64,000 bases of DNA from Pseudonocardia ammonioxydans (GCF_900115005.1 NZ_FOUY01000015.1:90092-154091), one strand, 5' to 3'. Counted from the stretch's first letter, positions 1 through 8,552 are shown. The notes: generated by a model not told the origin, from the sequence alone. Program-made: numbers and translations.

Positions 1-1
1 G

Positions 2-595
2 ATGAACGTCGGCGGGAACGCGCAGTCCTACACCTTCCAGGTGTTCATGGCGACCTACCTGATCACGATCGTCGGGGTCGACGAGAACTTCGTGCCGAAG
101 GTGCTGCTGGTCGGTGCGCTGGCCGGTGGCGTGGCCGCCGTCGCGTTCGGGGCGCTGTCCGACCGGCTGGGCCGGCGCCCGGTCTACTCGGCGATCATGC
201 TCGCCCTGGTGCTGCTGCCCGCGCCGTCGTTCGTCGCGCTGGGCACCGGTGACCCGGCGGCGATCGTGGCCGTGCTGATCCTGGGCTTCGTCCTGGCCGT
301 CAACGGTTCGGTCGGCGTGCAGATGAGCTACTTCCCGGAGCTGTTCGGCAACCGGTACCGCTACGCCGGGGTCACCCTCGGGCGCGAGTTCTCCGCCGCG
401 CTCGGCGGCGGCATCGCGCCGCTGATCTGCGCGGGGCTGCTCACGCTGTTCGCCGACTCGTGGATCCCGGTCGCGGTGTACATGTCGGTGATGGCCGCGA
501 TCAGCCTGTACGCGGCCCGCAAGGCGCCCGAGACCCTGGACCGCGACCTGTCGGTACCCGAGGACGCCGGTCGCGAACCGGCGACGGCCCGCTGA
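2..595 (+). CDS. MFS transporter, MHS (metabolite:H+ symporter) type, C-terminal part
   Basis: This is the C-terminal half of a major facilitator superfamily permease. The reading frame is open to the window edge, so the true start lies upstream and the first Met here is internal. A cytoplasmic MFS loop motif (GALSDRLGRRPVY) follows the second visible helix, and five to six hydrophobic helices follow the order of the second MFS half. The segments with SYFPELFGNRYRYAG and GREFSAALGGGIAP are typical of the MHS subfamily (ProP/ShiA/KgtP-like), which imports organic acids or osmolytes with protons. The C-terminal tail is short and hydrophilic. The substrate cannot be told from this fragment. It converges on the flavin monooxygenase gene across a strong hairpin. 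Confidence 0.85.
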   Translation: MNVGGNAQSYTFQVFMATYLITIVGVDENFVPKVLLVGALAGGVAAVAFGALSDRLGRRPVYSAIMLALVLLPAPSFVALGTGDPAAIVAVLILGFVLAVNGSVGVQMSYFPELFGNRYRYAGVTLGREFSAALGGGIAPLICAGLLTLFADSWIPVAVYMSVMAAISLYAARKAPETLDRDLSVPEDAGREPATAR

Positions 596-617
596 GCGGT
601 TTGGCCCGGCCCACCCG

Positions 618-679
618 CGCCGAGATGCGGCTCAGCGCGAATCGTGGATCTCTGCGGAGCGCTGATCTGCATCTCGGCG
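618..679. terminator. Bidirectional hairpin terminator
   Basis: Perfect 11-bp arms CGCCGAGATGC (618-628) and GCATCTCGGCG (669-679) enclose a second 7-bp pair, TCAGCGC (632-638) and GCGCTGA (659-665). It lies between two convergent genes, as expected for a shared factor-independent terminator in a high-GC actinomycete. No U-tract is present. Confidence 0.7.
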
Positions 680-728
680 GGCGCCGGGGCGTCGCGCGGT
701 GCGTCGTGCCGGCCGGGCAGTGGCGCGG

Positions 729-1988
729 TCAGCCGGCCGAGACCGGGGTGCGGCGCGCCCAGGCGGGGGCCCGCTCCGGGCGGAACCCGACGCCGACCAG
801 GAAGGCCGGGACGATCTGCAGCGCCGGCACCCGGCGCATGAGCCGGATCAGCGGGGCCGGGGGCCCGTCGAGGTCCCCGGCCAGTGCCGGGCCGGCGAGG
901 TTCGCGTGCATGATCCGCTGCAGGCCCTGGACCAGCACCGTCGGTACCAGCCGGCGGTTGCGGACCCGGGCCAGATCGCGCGGGGCCACGGTGCCGCGCC
1001 GCAGCGGTGCGGCGAGCACGGCGGCGGTGGCGACGGCGTCCTGGATCGCCAGGTTGATGCCGACGCCGCCGACCGGCGACATCGCGTGTGCGGCGTCGCC
1101 GATGCACAGCAGCCCGTCGACGGCCCAGCGGCGCAGCCGGTTGAGCCGGACGTCGAGGTGCTTGACCTCGTCCATCGATTCGAGCTCGCCGACCCGGTCG
1201 GCGAACTCCGGGATCAGCTCGGCCACGTCGGCCCGGAACGCCTCGATCCCGCGCGACCGCAGACTCGCGTCGGTGCCCTTGCGGGCGAGGTATCCGATCT
1301 GGAAGTAGCCCTCCCGCGGGATGGTCACGGCGAACCGGCCCCGCCCGACCTTCGGCAGCAGGGCCGCCTGCGTCTCGTCGGCCCGGCGCGGCAGCCGGAA
1401 CCACCACGTGTCGAACGGGACGTCGAACTCGGTCACCGGCAGCCCGGACTCGGCGCGCAGCACCGAGTGCCGTCCGTCGCAGCCCACGGTCAGGTCGGCC
1501 CGGAGCTCGCCGTCGGTGTGCTCGCCGTCGCCGGTGGTGGTCCGGTAGCGGACACCGACGACCCGGCCGTGCTCGCGGACCACCGAGGTGGCCCGGGTGT
1601 CCATGCGCAGGTGGAACGTGGGCTCGGCGCGGCCGGCGTCGGCCAGCAGGTCGAGCAGGTCCCACTGGGGGACGAGCGCGATGTAGGGGTGGCGCACGCC
1701 GACCCGCTCCAGCAGGCGGAGGTTGCCGATCCGCTGGAGCCCCCCGTGCTCGTCGGGCAGGGCGACCTCGTCGACCCGGCTCTGCGGCAGCTGTGCGAAC
1801 CGTTCGCCGAGACCCAGGTCGTCGAGCAGCTGCAGGGTGGTCGGATGCACGGTGTCGCCGCGGAAGTCGCGCAGGAAGTCGCCGTGCTTCTCCAGCACGG
1901 TCACCTCGACACCGGCCCGGGCCAGCAGCAGCCCGAGCATCATCCCCGCCGGGCCGCCCCCGACCACACAGCACGTCGTCCGTTCCAT
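729..1988 (-). CDS. FAD-dependent monooxygenase (PHBH/TfdB-type aromatic hydroxylase family)
   Basis: This is a soluble FAD-binding oxidoreductase of 419 residues, the usual length for single-component aromatic hydroxylases. The Rossmann motif GGGPAG is at residues 10-15, the DG motif (CDGRHS) at 170-175, and the GD motif (IGDAAHAMSPVGGVGIN) at 296-312. I chose the ATG at 1988 because GAGGTG lies about 6 bases upstream; a GTG at 1997 falls inside that ribosome binding site. The family hydroxylates phenolic or polyketide-like rings with NAD(P)H and O2. A TetR-like palindrome sits just upstream of the start, so the gene is probably ligand-inducible. The substrate is unknown. Confidence 0.85.
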   Translation of the reverse strand: MERTTCCVVGGGPAGMMLGLLLARAGVEVTVLEKHGDFLRDFRGDTVHPTTLQLLDDLGLGERFAQLPQSRVDEVALPDEHGGLQRIGNLRLLERVGVRHPYIALVPQWDLLDLLADAGRAEPTFHLRMDTRATSVVREHGRVVGVRYRTTTGDGEHTDGELRADLTVGCDGRHSVLRAESGLPVTEFDVPFDTWWFRLPRRADETQAALLPKVGRGRFAVTIPREGYFQIGYLARKGTDASLRSRGIEAFRADVAELIPEFADRVGELESMDEVKHLDVRLNRLRRWAVDGLLCIGDAAHAMSPVGGVGINLAIQDAVATAAVLAAPLRRGTVAPRDLARVRNRRLVPTVLVQGLQRIMHANLAGPALAGDLDGPPAPLIRLMRRVPALQIVPAFLVGVGFRPERAPAWARRTPVSAG

Positions 1989-2002
1989 GGCGCCCACCTC
2001 AT

Positions 2003-2018
2003 TTCAACCGTTGTTGAA
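2003..2018. promoter_or_regulatory. Operator-like palindrome upstream of the flavin monooxygenase
   Basis: TTCAAC-CGTT-GTTGAA is a perfect 6-bp inverted repeat with a 4-bp centre, in an AT-rich patch 15 bases upstream of the start codon. Size and symmetry fit a TetR or MarR dimer site. No matching regulator gene is adjacent. Confidence 0.55.
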
Positions 2019-2090
2019 TTAAGGCGAGTATGCGCCGGTGGCGGCCCTCGCGCAATGCCGTAAACCACCACGAACGGTCGGTCCGGCCGG

Positions 2091-3215
2091 TCAGGAGTGC
2101 GCCGCGGTGCGGAACGCGCCGAGCAGCTCGGGTCCCTCGGGCCCGGTCCAGAGCACCTGGGTGAGCAGCACGTCGACGGTGCCGGTGGCAGGGTCGGAGC
2201 GCCAGCCGGTGCCGAGCCCGCCGTCCCAGCCGTAGCGACCGCCCGGTTCGACGCACAGGCCGGCGCCCCAGCCGGCGCCGTCGAGGAACATCGCAGCGCC
2301 GGCCCGCTGGTCGGGGGTCAGCCGGTCGGTGGTCAGCTCGGCGACCGAGCCGGGGGACAGGACCGGGCCACCGCCCGAGCGCAGTGCCCGGGCGAACGCC
2401 AGCAGGTCGTCCATAGTGGACACGAGACCGGCGGCTCCGGAGGGGAAGGCCGGTGGAGTCGCCCAGGCGCCGTCCACCGGGTCGAACACCGTGAACCCGC
2501 CGCCGGGGTCCGGCGCGAGTTGCGGGACGAAGCGGTGCCGCTCTGCGGCGGGAACGTGGAACCCGGTGTCGCGCATGCCGAGCGGGGTGAACACCCGCTC
2601 CCGGAGCACGCTGCCCAGGTCCGTCCCGCACACCCGGGCCAGCAGGACACCGAGCAGGTCACCCGAGGTCTGGTAGAGCCACCGCCGGCCCGGCTGCGCG
2701 ATCAGCGGGAGCGCCGCGAGGCGGGCGAGCCAGTCGTCGGGACAGGGGAGCGGGTAGCTGCCGGGCGGGCCATCGCTGCCCAGCCCGGCGTAGGCCTGCT
2801 GGGTCGGCAGGTCGGACGACGGCCGGGGGAGCATCCCGGCACCGCAGCGGTAGGACAGGACGTCGGCGACGGTGATCGCGCGCTCGGCGGGGACGGTGTC
2901 GTCGAGCCCGCCGGCCTCGTGAGCGAGCACCCGGGGCCGGGCCAGCTCGGGCAGCCACCGCGCGACCGGTTCGTCGAGGTCGAACGCACCGTCCTCGGCG
3001 AGGCTCAGCGCGGCGACCGCGGTGATCGGTTTGGTGATCGAGGCGATGCGGACGATCGTGTCGCGGCGGAGGGCGCGGCCGGCATCGTCGTCGCCGAGGA
3101 CGTGCACCACCGGTTCCGTCCCCGGCCGGTCGACGGCGGCGATCAGCCCCGGGACCTGCCCGGAGTCGACGGCGCGGCGCAGCACGCCCGTGGTGCGGTC
3201 GGGTGCTGTGGGCAC
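2091..3215 (-). CDS. Serine hydrolase, beta-lactamase class C/EstB family
   Basis: This is a 374-residue member of the beta-lactamase-related serine hydrolases (PBP-like esterases). The SxxK nucleophile motif is SITK at residues 59-62, followed by the typical helix. A Tyr-containing second motif lies in the WLYQTSGDLLG segment, and a glycine-rich GWDGGLGTGW near the C-terminus stands where the KTG/HxG strand is expected. No signal peptide is visible, so it is probably a cytoplasmic esterase or peptidase rather than a resistance enzyme. It stands alone, co-directional with the upstream methyltransferase but 70 bases away. The substrate is unknown. Confidence 0.85.
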   Translation of the reverse strand: MPTAPDRTTGVLRRAVDSGQVPGLIAAVDRPGTEPVVHVLGDDDAGRALRRDTIVRIASITKPITAVAALSLAEDGAFDLDEPVARWLPELARPRVLAHEAGGLDDTVPAERAITVADVLSYRCGAGMLPRPSSDLPTQQAYAGLGSDGPPGSYPLPCPDDWLARLAALPLIAQPGRRWLYQTSGDLLGVLLARVCGTDLGSVLRERVFTPLGMRDTGFHVPAAERHRFVPQLAPDPGGGFTVFDPVDGAWATPPAFPSGAAGLVSTMDDLLAFARALRSGGGPVLSPGSVAELTTDRLTPDQRAGAAMFLDGAGWGAGLCVEPGGRYGWDGGLGTGWRSDPATGTVDVLLTQVLWTGPEGPELLGAFRTAAHS

Positions 3216-3285
3216 GGAGGCCTCCCGGGGTCGGTGCGTCTCACCGGTTCCGACCCCGCGGGCCCCGCGACCTCATCGGTTCACG

Positions 3286-4110
3286 TCACCGCTTGACGCC
3301 GACGCCACCCGCGATGCAGCGCTGCACGTCGTCCTCGGTCTTGAGCTGCGGGCCGTCCGGCCACCACTGGTAGCACGGCACGATGCCCGGGTCGACCATC
3401 TCCAGGCCCGGGAACAGGCCCTCGAGCTCGCTCATCGTGCGGAACCGGCCGCTGCCCATCGGGCTGTGCACGAAGACCTGCTCCATCCGGCGGGCCAGCT
3501 CGCTGTCGGCGTTCTCCGGGTCGAAGAAGTGCGCGACGGCGACCACGCTGCCCGGCGCCAGCCGGTCGACGAACTCCTGCATGATCTTCTGCGGACGGTC
3601 GGAGTCCTCGAAGTGGTGGATCGTGCCGATGTGGAACAGCGCCACCGGCTGCTCGAGGTCGAGGAAGCCCTGCACCGCCGGGTCGGAGACGACGGCCTCC
3701 GCGTCGCGGATGTCGGCGGGGGAGAACCGGGTGAACTCGTTGTCCTCCAGCAGCGCCCGGCCGTGCGCGATGACCGTCGGGTCGTTGTCGACGTAGACGA
3801 CCCGGGCCTCGGGCTGCAGGCGCTGGACGATCTGGTGGGTGTTCTCCGCGGTCGGCAGGCCGGATCCGCAGTCGAGGTACTGCGTGATCGAGGTCTGGGT
3901 CGCGATGAAGCGGGCCGCACGGATCAGGAAGGCGCGGTTGTCCACGGCGAGCTGGTTGACCTCGGGCGCGACCTGGCGGACCCGCTCGATGGTCTCCCGG
4001 TCGACCTCGTAGTTGTCCTTGCCACCGAGGGCGTAGTCGTAGACCCGGGCGATGCTGGCCTTCGTCGTGTCGATGTACGCGGGAGCGCGACCTTCGGTCG
4101 GCTGGGCCAT
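3286..4110 (-). CDS. SAV2177-family SAM-dependent methyltransferase
   Basis: This 274-residue protein belongs to the actinomycete-restricted SAV2177/DUF574 methyltransferases. Hallmarks are the N-terminal VYDYALGGKDNYEVDRE, the SAM-binding strand QYLDCGSGLPTAENTH, and VVYVDNDPTVIAHGR. I chose the ATG at 4110 (MAQPTEG) because GAGGA lies 9 bases upstream; a GTG at 4125 is an alternative. The family's substrates are mostly unknown, although members are common next to XRE/DUF397 regulators in Streptomyces and relatives. That context holds here, since an XRE-DUF5753 gene is divergent across a 221-base gap. Confidence 0.88.
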   Translation of the reverse strand: MAQPTEGRAPAYIDTTKASIARVYDYALGGKDNYEVDRETIERVRQVAPEVNQLAVDNRAFLIRAARFIATQTSITQYLDCGSGLPTAENTHQIVQRLQPEARVVYVDNDPTVIAHGRALLEDNEFTRFSPADIRDAEAVVSDPAVQGFLDLEQPVALFHIGTIHHFEDSDRPQKIMQEFVDRLAPGSVVAVAHFFDPENADSELARRMEQVFVHSPMGSGRFRTMSELEGLFPGLEMVDPGIVPCYQWWPDGPQLKTEDDVQRCIAGGVGVKR

Positions 4111-4331
4111 CAGAGCTGTCCTCACTCGAGTCGTCGGCGGTCGGTGGCGGTCGTCACTGCTCGCGCGTCACCGTAGCGGACGCGCTCCGCCGACACGCAC
4201 GGTGATCGCGACGAGCGGTGCCGTGATCGGAAGACCTGCCGACCTGCGTCTCGGATGTGTAAGGTGAACCACCCGATCGCGCGTTCGACGCACCCCCATC
4301 GGGGTGGGCGGCAGCGACCGGCCCAGAACGA

Positions 4332-5288
4332 GTGACCGGCCCGGAACGCCAGCCGGTCAGCGAGCAGAGAGCCGACCCGCAGGAGCCCGTCCCGGTGGTC
4401 CCGAGCCCGAACAGCCCCACGCCCCCCGGCGCCGACCGCGGCCCCACCGCACGGCGGATCGTGCTCGGCTCGCACCTGCGGCGGCTGCGCGAGCGGGCGG
4501 GGATCAAGCGGGCCGACGCGGCGTACGCGATCCGCGGCTCCGACTCGAAGATGAGCCGCCTCGAGTCCGGCAAGGTCGGGTTCAAGCAGCGCGACGTCGC
4601 CGACCTGCTCACCATGTACGGCTACACCGACGGGCCCGAACGCGACCAGGTGCTCGCGATGGCCGAGGAGAGCAACGAGAGCGGCTGGTGGGCCCGCTAC
4701 AACGACGTCGTCCCCGGCTGGTTCGAGGACTTCGTGGGGCTGGAGGCGTCGGCGTCGCGGATCTCGTCCTACGAGCTGCTGTTCGTGCCGGGCCTGCTGC
4801 AGACCGAGGCGTACGCCCGGGCGGTCGCCGCCGGCGGGCACCCCGCCCTGCCGCCGGCCGAGCGGGCCGACGTGGAGAAGCGGGTCGAGGTCCGGCTGCG
4901 CCGGCAGCGGGTGCTGCACCGCAAGGACGCGCCGACGTTCTGGGTGGTGCTCGACGAGGCGGTGCTGCACCGGCCGGTCGGCGGCCGCGCGGTGCACCGG
5001 GCACAGGTCGAGCACCTGCTGGAGCAGTCGGCGCTGCCCAACGTGATCATCCAGCTGCTGCCGTGGGACCTGTCCGGCTACGGCGCCGAGCACGCGTTCA
5101 CCATGCTGCGGTTCGCCGAGCCGGAGCTGCCCGACCTGGTCTATCTCGAGGAGATGACCGGGGCGTCCTACCTGGACAAGCGGGTGGACGTCGAGCGGTA
5201 CGGCCGGTCGATGGACCGGCTGACGGTCGACGCGTTGTCCCCGGAGCGGACCAAGCAGGCGTTGTCGAAGCTGCTCACCGAACTCTGA
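4332..5288 (+). CDS. XRE-family regulator with DUF5753 domain
   Basis: This 318-residue protein has an N-terminal helix-turn-helix (about residues 36-95, with RLRERAGIKRADAAYAI and SRLESGKVGFKQRDV) and a C-terminal DUF5753 domain (WWARYNDVVPGWFEDFVGLE, LLQTEAYARAV, QLLPW). It is of the WhiJ/AbaA-associated type found in large numbers in morphologically complex actinomycetes. It normally works with a small DUF397 protein from an adjacent gene. Here the DUF397 gene lies about 1 kb downstream beyond an oppositely oriented protease. The 3' end overlaps the convergent CPBP gene by 14 bases. It starts with GTG. Confidence 0.92.
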   Translation: MTGPERQPVSEQRADPQEPVPVVPSPNSPTPPGADRGPTARRIVLGSHLRRLRERAGIKRADAAYAIRGSDSKMSRLESGKVGFKQRDVADLLTMYGYTDGPERDQVLAMAEESNESGWWARYNDVVPGWFEDFVGLEASASRISSYELLFVPGLLQTEAYARAVAAGGHPALPPAERADVEKRVEVRLRRQRVLHRKDAPTFWVVLDEAVLHRPVGGRAVHRAQVEHLLEQSALPNVIIQLLPWDLSGYGAEHAFTMLRFAEPELPDLVYLEEMTGASYLDKRVDVERYGRSMDRLTVDALSPERTKQALSKLLTEL

Positions 5289-6123
5289 GGCCGGGCGCTC
5301 CGAGGCCGAGCCGGCCGCGGGTCAGCACCAGCGTCAGCACTCCCGCGCCGACGGCCGTCACCTGCACCACCGCGTCGAAGAACGCCGGGGCGAACGAGAA
5401 GACGTCCTGGTAGAGCAGCCCGGTCCAGGTGTTCTGCCCGGCGTGCATCATCGCCACCAGCAGCACGCTGCCGCCGCTGCGGGCGAACAGCCACGCGTAG
5501 ACCAGCGAGATGCCGACCGTCCCGGCCGTGAACCAGAGCAGCGTCGTCGTCACGCCGCCCTGCTCGACCACGATCAGCGGGGCGTGCCACACCGCGAACA
5601 GCACGCCGACCAGCAGTGCCGCCCGCGCGGGCCCACCGGGCCCCGGGTGGCGCGCCTGCAAGCGGACCTGCAGGAACCCGCGCCAGCCGAACTCCTCGCC
5701 CAGGCCGGCGAGCACGAAGATCGCCACCAGGTTGATCGGTGCGGAGACGAGCACGGCGGTCGACGGGGCGGCGAGCTGTTGGTCCGGGAACGCGACCGCG
5801 GTGGCGGCGTAGGCCACCGCGAGCGTGCCCGCGCCGAGCCCGGTCAGTGCGAACACGTGATAGCGCAGCGGAACCCGCCATCGCAGCACCCGGCCCCACA
5901 GCTCCCGCACACCGGAGCGACCCTCCGCGAGCGCGACCACCACGAACGCGCACACGCTCGGCCCGACCGGCGCGAGCAGCACGCTGCGGCCGATGACGAG
6001 CTGTACCGGCCAGCTCGCCGCGGCGAGGAGCAGGCAGAACGCGAGCACCGGCCACCGCCGGACGACCGCGCGCAGGCCGCGTGGGCGGTCCGTCGGACCG
6101 TCTCCCGGCGTCCTGCGGCCCAC
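5275..6123 (-). CDS. CPBP-family intramembrane metalloprotease (CAAX protease-like)
   Basis: This 282-residue polytopic membrane protein has about eight hydrophobic segments. The CPBP/ABI motif 1, EEFGWR (E143, E144, R148), and motif 2, FAVWH (H180), are intact, and a later MMHAGQN gives the third motif. It should therefore be an active intramembrane glutamic/metallo-type protease. It starts with GTG preceded by GGAGGAG. Its position between an XRE-DUF5753 gene and its likely DUF397 partner is unusual, and a role in regulating or processing a membrane-linked signal in that system is only conjecture. Confidence 0.87.
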   Translation of the reverse strand: MGRRTPGDGPTDRPRGLRAVVRRWPVLAFCLLLAAASWPVQLVIGRSVLLAPVGPSVCAFVVVALAEGRSGVRELWGRVLRWRVPLRYHVFALTGLGAGTLAVAYAATAVAFPDQQLAAPSTAVLVSAPINLVAIFVLAGLGEEFGWRGFLQVRLQARHPGPGGPARAALLVGVLFAVWHAPLIVVEQGGVTTTLLWFTAGTVGISLVYAWLFARSGGSVLLVAMMHAGQNTWTGLLYQDVFSFAPAFFDAVVQVTAVGAGVLTLVLTRGRLGLGAPGLRVR

Positions 6124-6332
6124 GTCTCCTCCGGCTCATCGGTGGCACCGTGTGTCTCGTCGGCACCGTGCGTCCGGTTCCGGTCGTACCAGACCGGCGA
6201 CCGCTGGGACCGCCTGTCCTGCAACCGGGCGCGGCTCACCGACCGCCGGGCGCGGACGGACCGGTTCGGCGTTCTCGCCCCTTGTGTCCGGTGCTAACTT
6301 TTGTCGCAACGGAAAATGCACGTGCAGATGAG

Positions 6333-6572
6333 ATGAGCGTTCGCATGGCACAGATGCACCTGAGCGACCCGGCGTCGATCGACTCCCTGGCCTGGCGCAA
6401 GAGCGTCCGCAGCGGCTACCAGGGCAACTGCGTGGAGCTCGCGGTGGCCGGCGAGAACGTCGCGGTCCGCAACTCCCGCGACCCGCACGGCACGGTCCTG
6501 GCCTTCCCGGCCGCGGGCGTGGCCGCGTTCCTGGCCTCCATCAAGAACGGCGAGCTGGACGACCTCGCCTGA
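6333..6572 (+). CDS. DUF397 domain protein (partner of XRE-DUF5753 regulator)
   Basis: This 79-residue protein has the DUF397 signature: SLAWRKSVRSGYQGNCVELA, then VAVRNSRDPHGTVLAF and a closing helix containing AFLASIKNGELDD. DUF397 proteins are small partners, and probable antagonists or ligands, of XRE-DUF5753 regulators in sporulating and related actinomycetes. Starts at 6333 (MSVRMAQ) and 6345 (MAQ) are both possible. A very strong hairpin follows the stop codon directly. Confidence 0.9.
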   Translation: MSVRMAQMHLSDPASIDSLAWRKSVRSGYQGNCVELAVAGENVAVRNSRDPHGTVLAFPAAGVAAFLASIKNGELDDLA

Positions 6573-6578
6573 GACCTC

Positions 6579-6613
6579 CCGCGGGCGGCCGTCCCGACCA
6601 CGGCCGCCCGCGG
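6579..6613 (+). terminator. Hairpin terminator after the DUF397 gene
   Basis: Perfect 14-bp arms, CCGCGGGCGGCCGT (6579-6592) and ACGGCCGCCCGCGG (6600-6613), with a 7-base loop, begin 6 bases after the stop codon. Confidence 0.8.
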
Positions 6614-6655
6614 TGAGCCGGCGGCACGGCACGCGAGACCGGCCACAGGAGATCA

Positions 6656-6679
6656 CCTACCCCGCGCGAGCGGGGTAGG
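6656..6679 (+). promoter_or_regulatory. 5'-leader stem-loop with GCGA tetraloop
   Basis: CCTACCCCGC and GCGGGGTAGG are perfect 10-bp arms closed by a GCGA (GNRA-type) tetraloop. The 3' arm runs into the AGGAAGG ribosome binding site of the GTG at 6688. It could mask or insulate translation initiation, or be a leftover terminator. Confidence 0.45.
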
Positions 6680-6687
6680 AAGGACCC

Positions 6688-7026
6688 GTGAGTCGATCCG
6701 ATCAGGCGCCCGCACCGTTCCGGCCGGGCGCACCGTCCTACCGGGGAGCGAGCGCCCACTACCTGTCACCGTCCCGCCGGGACCCGGTGAAGGTCCTCTC
6801 CGAGGAGCCGGTCACCCGGCGGGTCATCACCGAGGCCCTGGCGGCACTCGGGAAGGACGCCGGCGCGGGCTACCGCGTCCTGGACGTGGGCTCCGGCACC
6901 GCCGACGGTTTCGCGTTGCTCACCCGGGCCGAGCCGGGCGACGTGCCGGTCCTCGCCGAGGAGCGGCTCGACTACGTCGGGCTGGACGTCGACCCCGAGA
7001 TGGTCGAGACCGCCCGGGCACGGTGA
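6688..7026 (+). CDS. Class I SAM methyltransferase, N-terminal fragment (frame broken)
   Basis: This 112-residue reading frame carries the SAM-binding half of a Rossmann methyltransferase. Motif I is VLDVGSGTADG near residue 65 and motif II is LDYVGLDVDPEM near residue 95. The frame stops just after the second strand, where a normal enzyme continues. The rest of the fold is encoded in the -1 frame starting at 7023. The fragment cannot form a complete catalytic domain alone. It has a good ribosome binding site (AGGAAGG) and a GTG start. Confidence 0.7.
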   Translation: MSRSDQAPAPFRPGAPSYRGASAHYLSPSRRDPVKVLSEEPVTRRVITEALAALGKDAGAGYRVLDVGSGTADGFALLTRAEPGDVPVLAEERLDYVGLDVDPEMVETARAR

Positions 7027-7760
7027 CCTCGCCGTCGGCGTCGTTCGTGCTCGGGGACGTGCGCACCGATCTGCCGGACGGTGCCTTCGACCTCTACCTC
7101 TCCTGCGGAGTCCCGTACTCGCACCTCACCCCCGACGAGCTGGTGGCCGCGCTGCACTCGGTGCTGTCGGCCGTGGCCGCCCGCGGCCGGCGGGCGGCCG
7201 TCGTCGTCGACGTGCTCGGCCGCTACTCGGTCGAGTGGCGGCCCCGCTGGGACGCCGAGCGGTGGGACTACGCGATGAGCTTCTTCGCCGGGGGCGGCGA
7301 GACGATCTCCGAGCCGATGACGTTCTACTCCCGGCCCGCCCTCGACGCCGTGGTCGACGCCGCCGTGGCCGGCAGCGCGGCGCGGATCGTGCGCCGGACC
7401 GCCGTCGACCGCTCGGTCCTGGTGGGCCGGCACACCGCGACCGGCTCGTTCCACCCGGACGTCCCGCGGTTCCGGACGCTGGTGAACGACCTGCTCCGCG
7501 AGCCGTCCCGGGTGCGGCCCGGTGACCTGCGCTTCACGCCGGCGACCACCGGCGCCCCGGCGGACGTCCTGGCCTGGCTGCGCGACTTCGCCGACCGCTG
7601 GAACGGACTGCTGGAGCCCTACGCCGACGCCGGTCCGCCGGCCGACGCCGAGGCGGCGCGGCTCGCGCACGCGTTGCTCGAGCTGGAACGCGCGGGCGGG
7701 CCGGGCCTGGGCGTGGGCCACTCGCTGACCATGACGCTGGTGGTCGAGCCGGCCGGCTGA
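7023..7760 (+). CDS. Class I SAM methyltransferase, C-terminal fragment (frame broken)
   Basis: This 245-residue frame begins with SASFVLGDVRTDLPDG and DLYLSCGVPYSH, which are the motif III-IV region of a class I methyltransferase, followed by a large C-terminal substrate domain. Joined to the preceding frame it gives one seamless enzyme of about 355 residues. The two frames overlap by 4 bases (GTGA), which also looks like translational coupling of two cistrons. No slippery heptamer is seen at the junction, so an indel (mutation or sequencing error) is the simplest reading. A genuinely split, two-chain enzyme is the alternative. The methyl acceptor is unknown. Confidence 0.7.
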   Translation: MTSPSASFVLGDVRTDLPDGAFDLYLSCGVPYSHLTPDELVAALHSVLSAVAARGRRAAVVVDVLGRYSVEWRPRWDAERWDYAMSFFAGGGETISEPMTFYSRPALDAVVDAAVAGSAARIVRRTAVDRSVLVGRHTATGSFHPDVPRFRTLVNDLLREPSRVRPGDLRFTPATTGAPADVLAWLRDFADRWNGLLEPYADAGPPADAEAARLAHALLELERAGGPGLGVGHSLTMTLVVEPAG

Positions 7761-7813
7761 GGAGCGGGAAACCTGCTCGCCCCGGTGCGGCCACGCCGCC
7801 AGGATGGCGCTCG

Positions 7814-8552
7814 ATGATCGAGGACTTCGTGCGCGACGGCTACGCCCGCATCCCGGGGGCGTTCGGGCCGGACCTGGCGGCCCGGTGCCGCGCGCAGATC
7901 GCCGGGGAGCTGCGCGGCCGTGGCATCGATCTCGACGAGCCGGCGACCTGGACCGAACCCGTCGTCCGGGTCGAGTCGATGACCACGCCCGAGTTCACCG
8001 CTTCCGCAGACACCCCGGCCCTGCGCGCCGCGTTCGACGAGCTCGTCGGCCCCGGACGCTGGGCGCCGCGACTCGGGATGGGCACCTTCCCGATCCGCTT
8101 CCCGCACCCGGGCGACCCCGGTGACGACGGCCCGCACGTCGAGGCGTCCTTCGCCGGCGCGGACGGTGCGCCGCGGCTGTCGATCCGCTCCCGCGGGCGG
8201 GCCCTGCTGATGCTGTTCCTCTACACCGACGTCGGTCCGGACGACGCGCCGACGCTGCTGCGGGCCGGGTCGCACCACGACGTCGCGCCGCTGCTCGCCC
8301 CGTACGGCGACGACGGCGCCGGATGGCTGCCGTTCTGTGGGGAGGCGGTCCCGGCGACCGCGCACCGGCCGGAGGTGGCGGCGACGGGGGCCGCCGGTGA
8401 CGTCTACCTGGTGCACCCGTTCGTCGTGCACCGGGCACAGCGGACGGGGCCGGGTGCGCGGGGGCCGCGGATCATCGCGCAGCCACCGCTGGAACCGGCC
8501 CGTGAGCCCGCGTTCGACCTGGAGCACCCGAGGGCCCCGGTCGAACGGGTCG

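Noticed and set aside
361..1974. Long minus-strand frame overlapping the flavin monooxygenase
   Set aside because: Arg/Pro/Ala-rich composition and full overlap with a real gene in another frame mark it as a shadow.
2091..3215. Antibiotic-resistance beta-lactamase
   Set aside because: The SxxK motif is shared with many esterases, no signal peptide is present, and the other class C motifs are not typical.
7015..7030. Programmed -1 frameshift in the split methyltransferase
   Set aside because: No X-XXY-YYZ slippery sequence or downstream pseudoknot-like element is visible, so an indel or coupled start is more likely.
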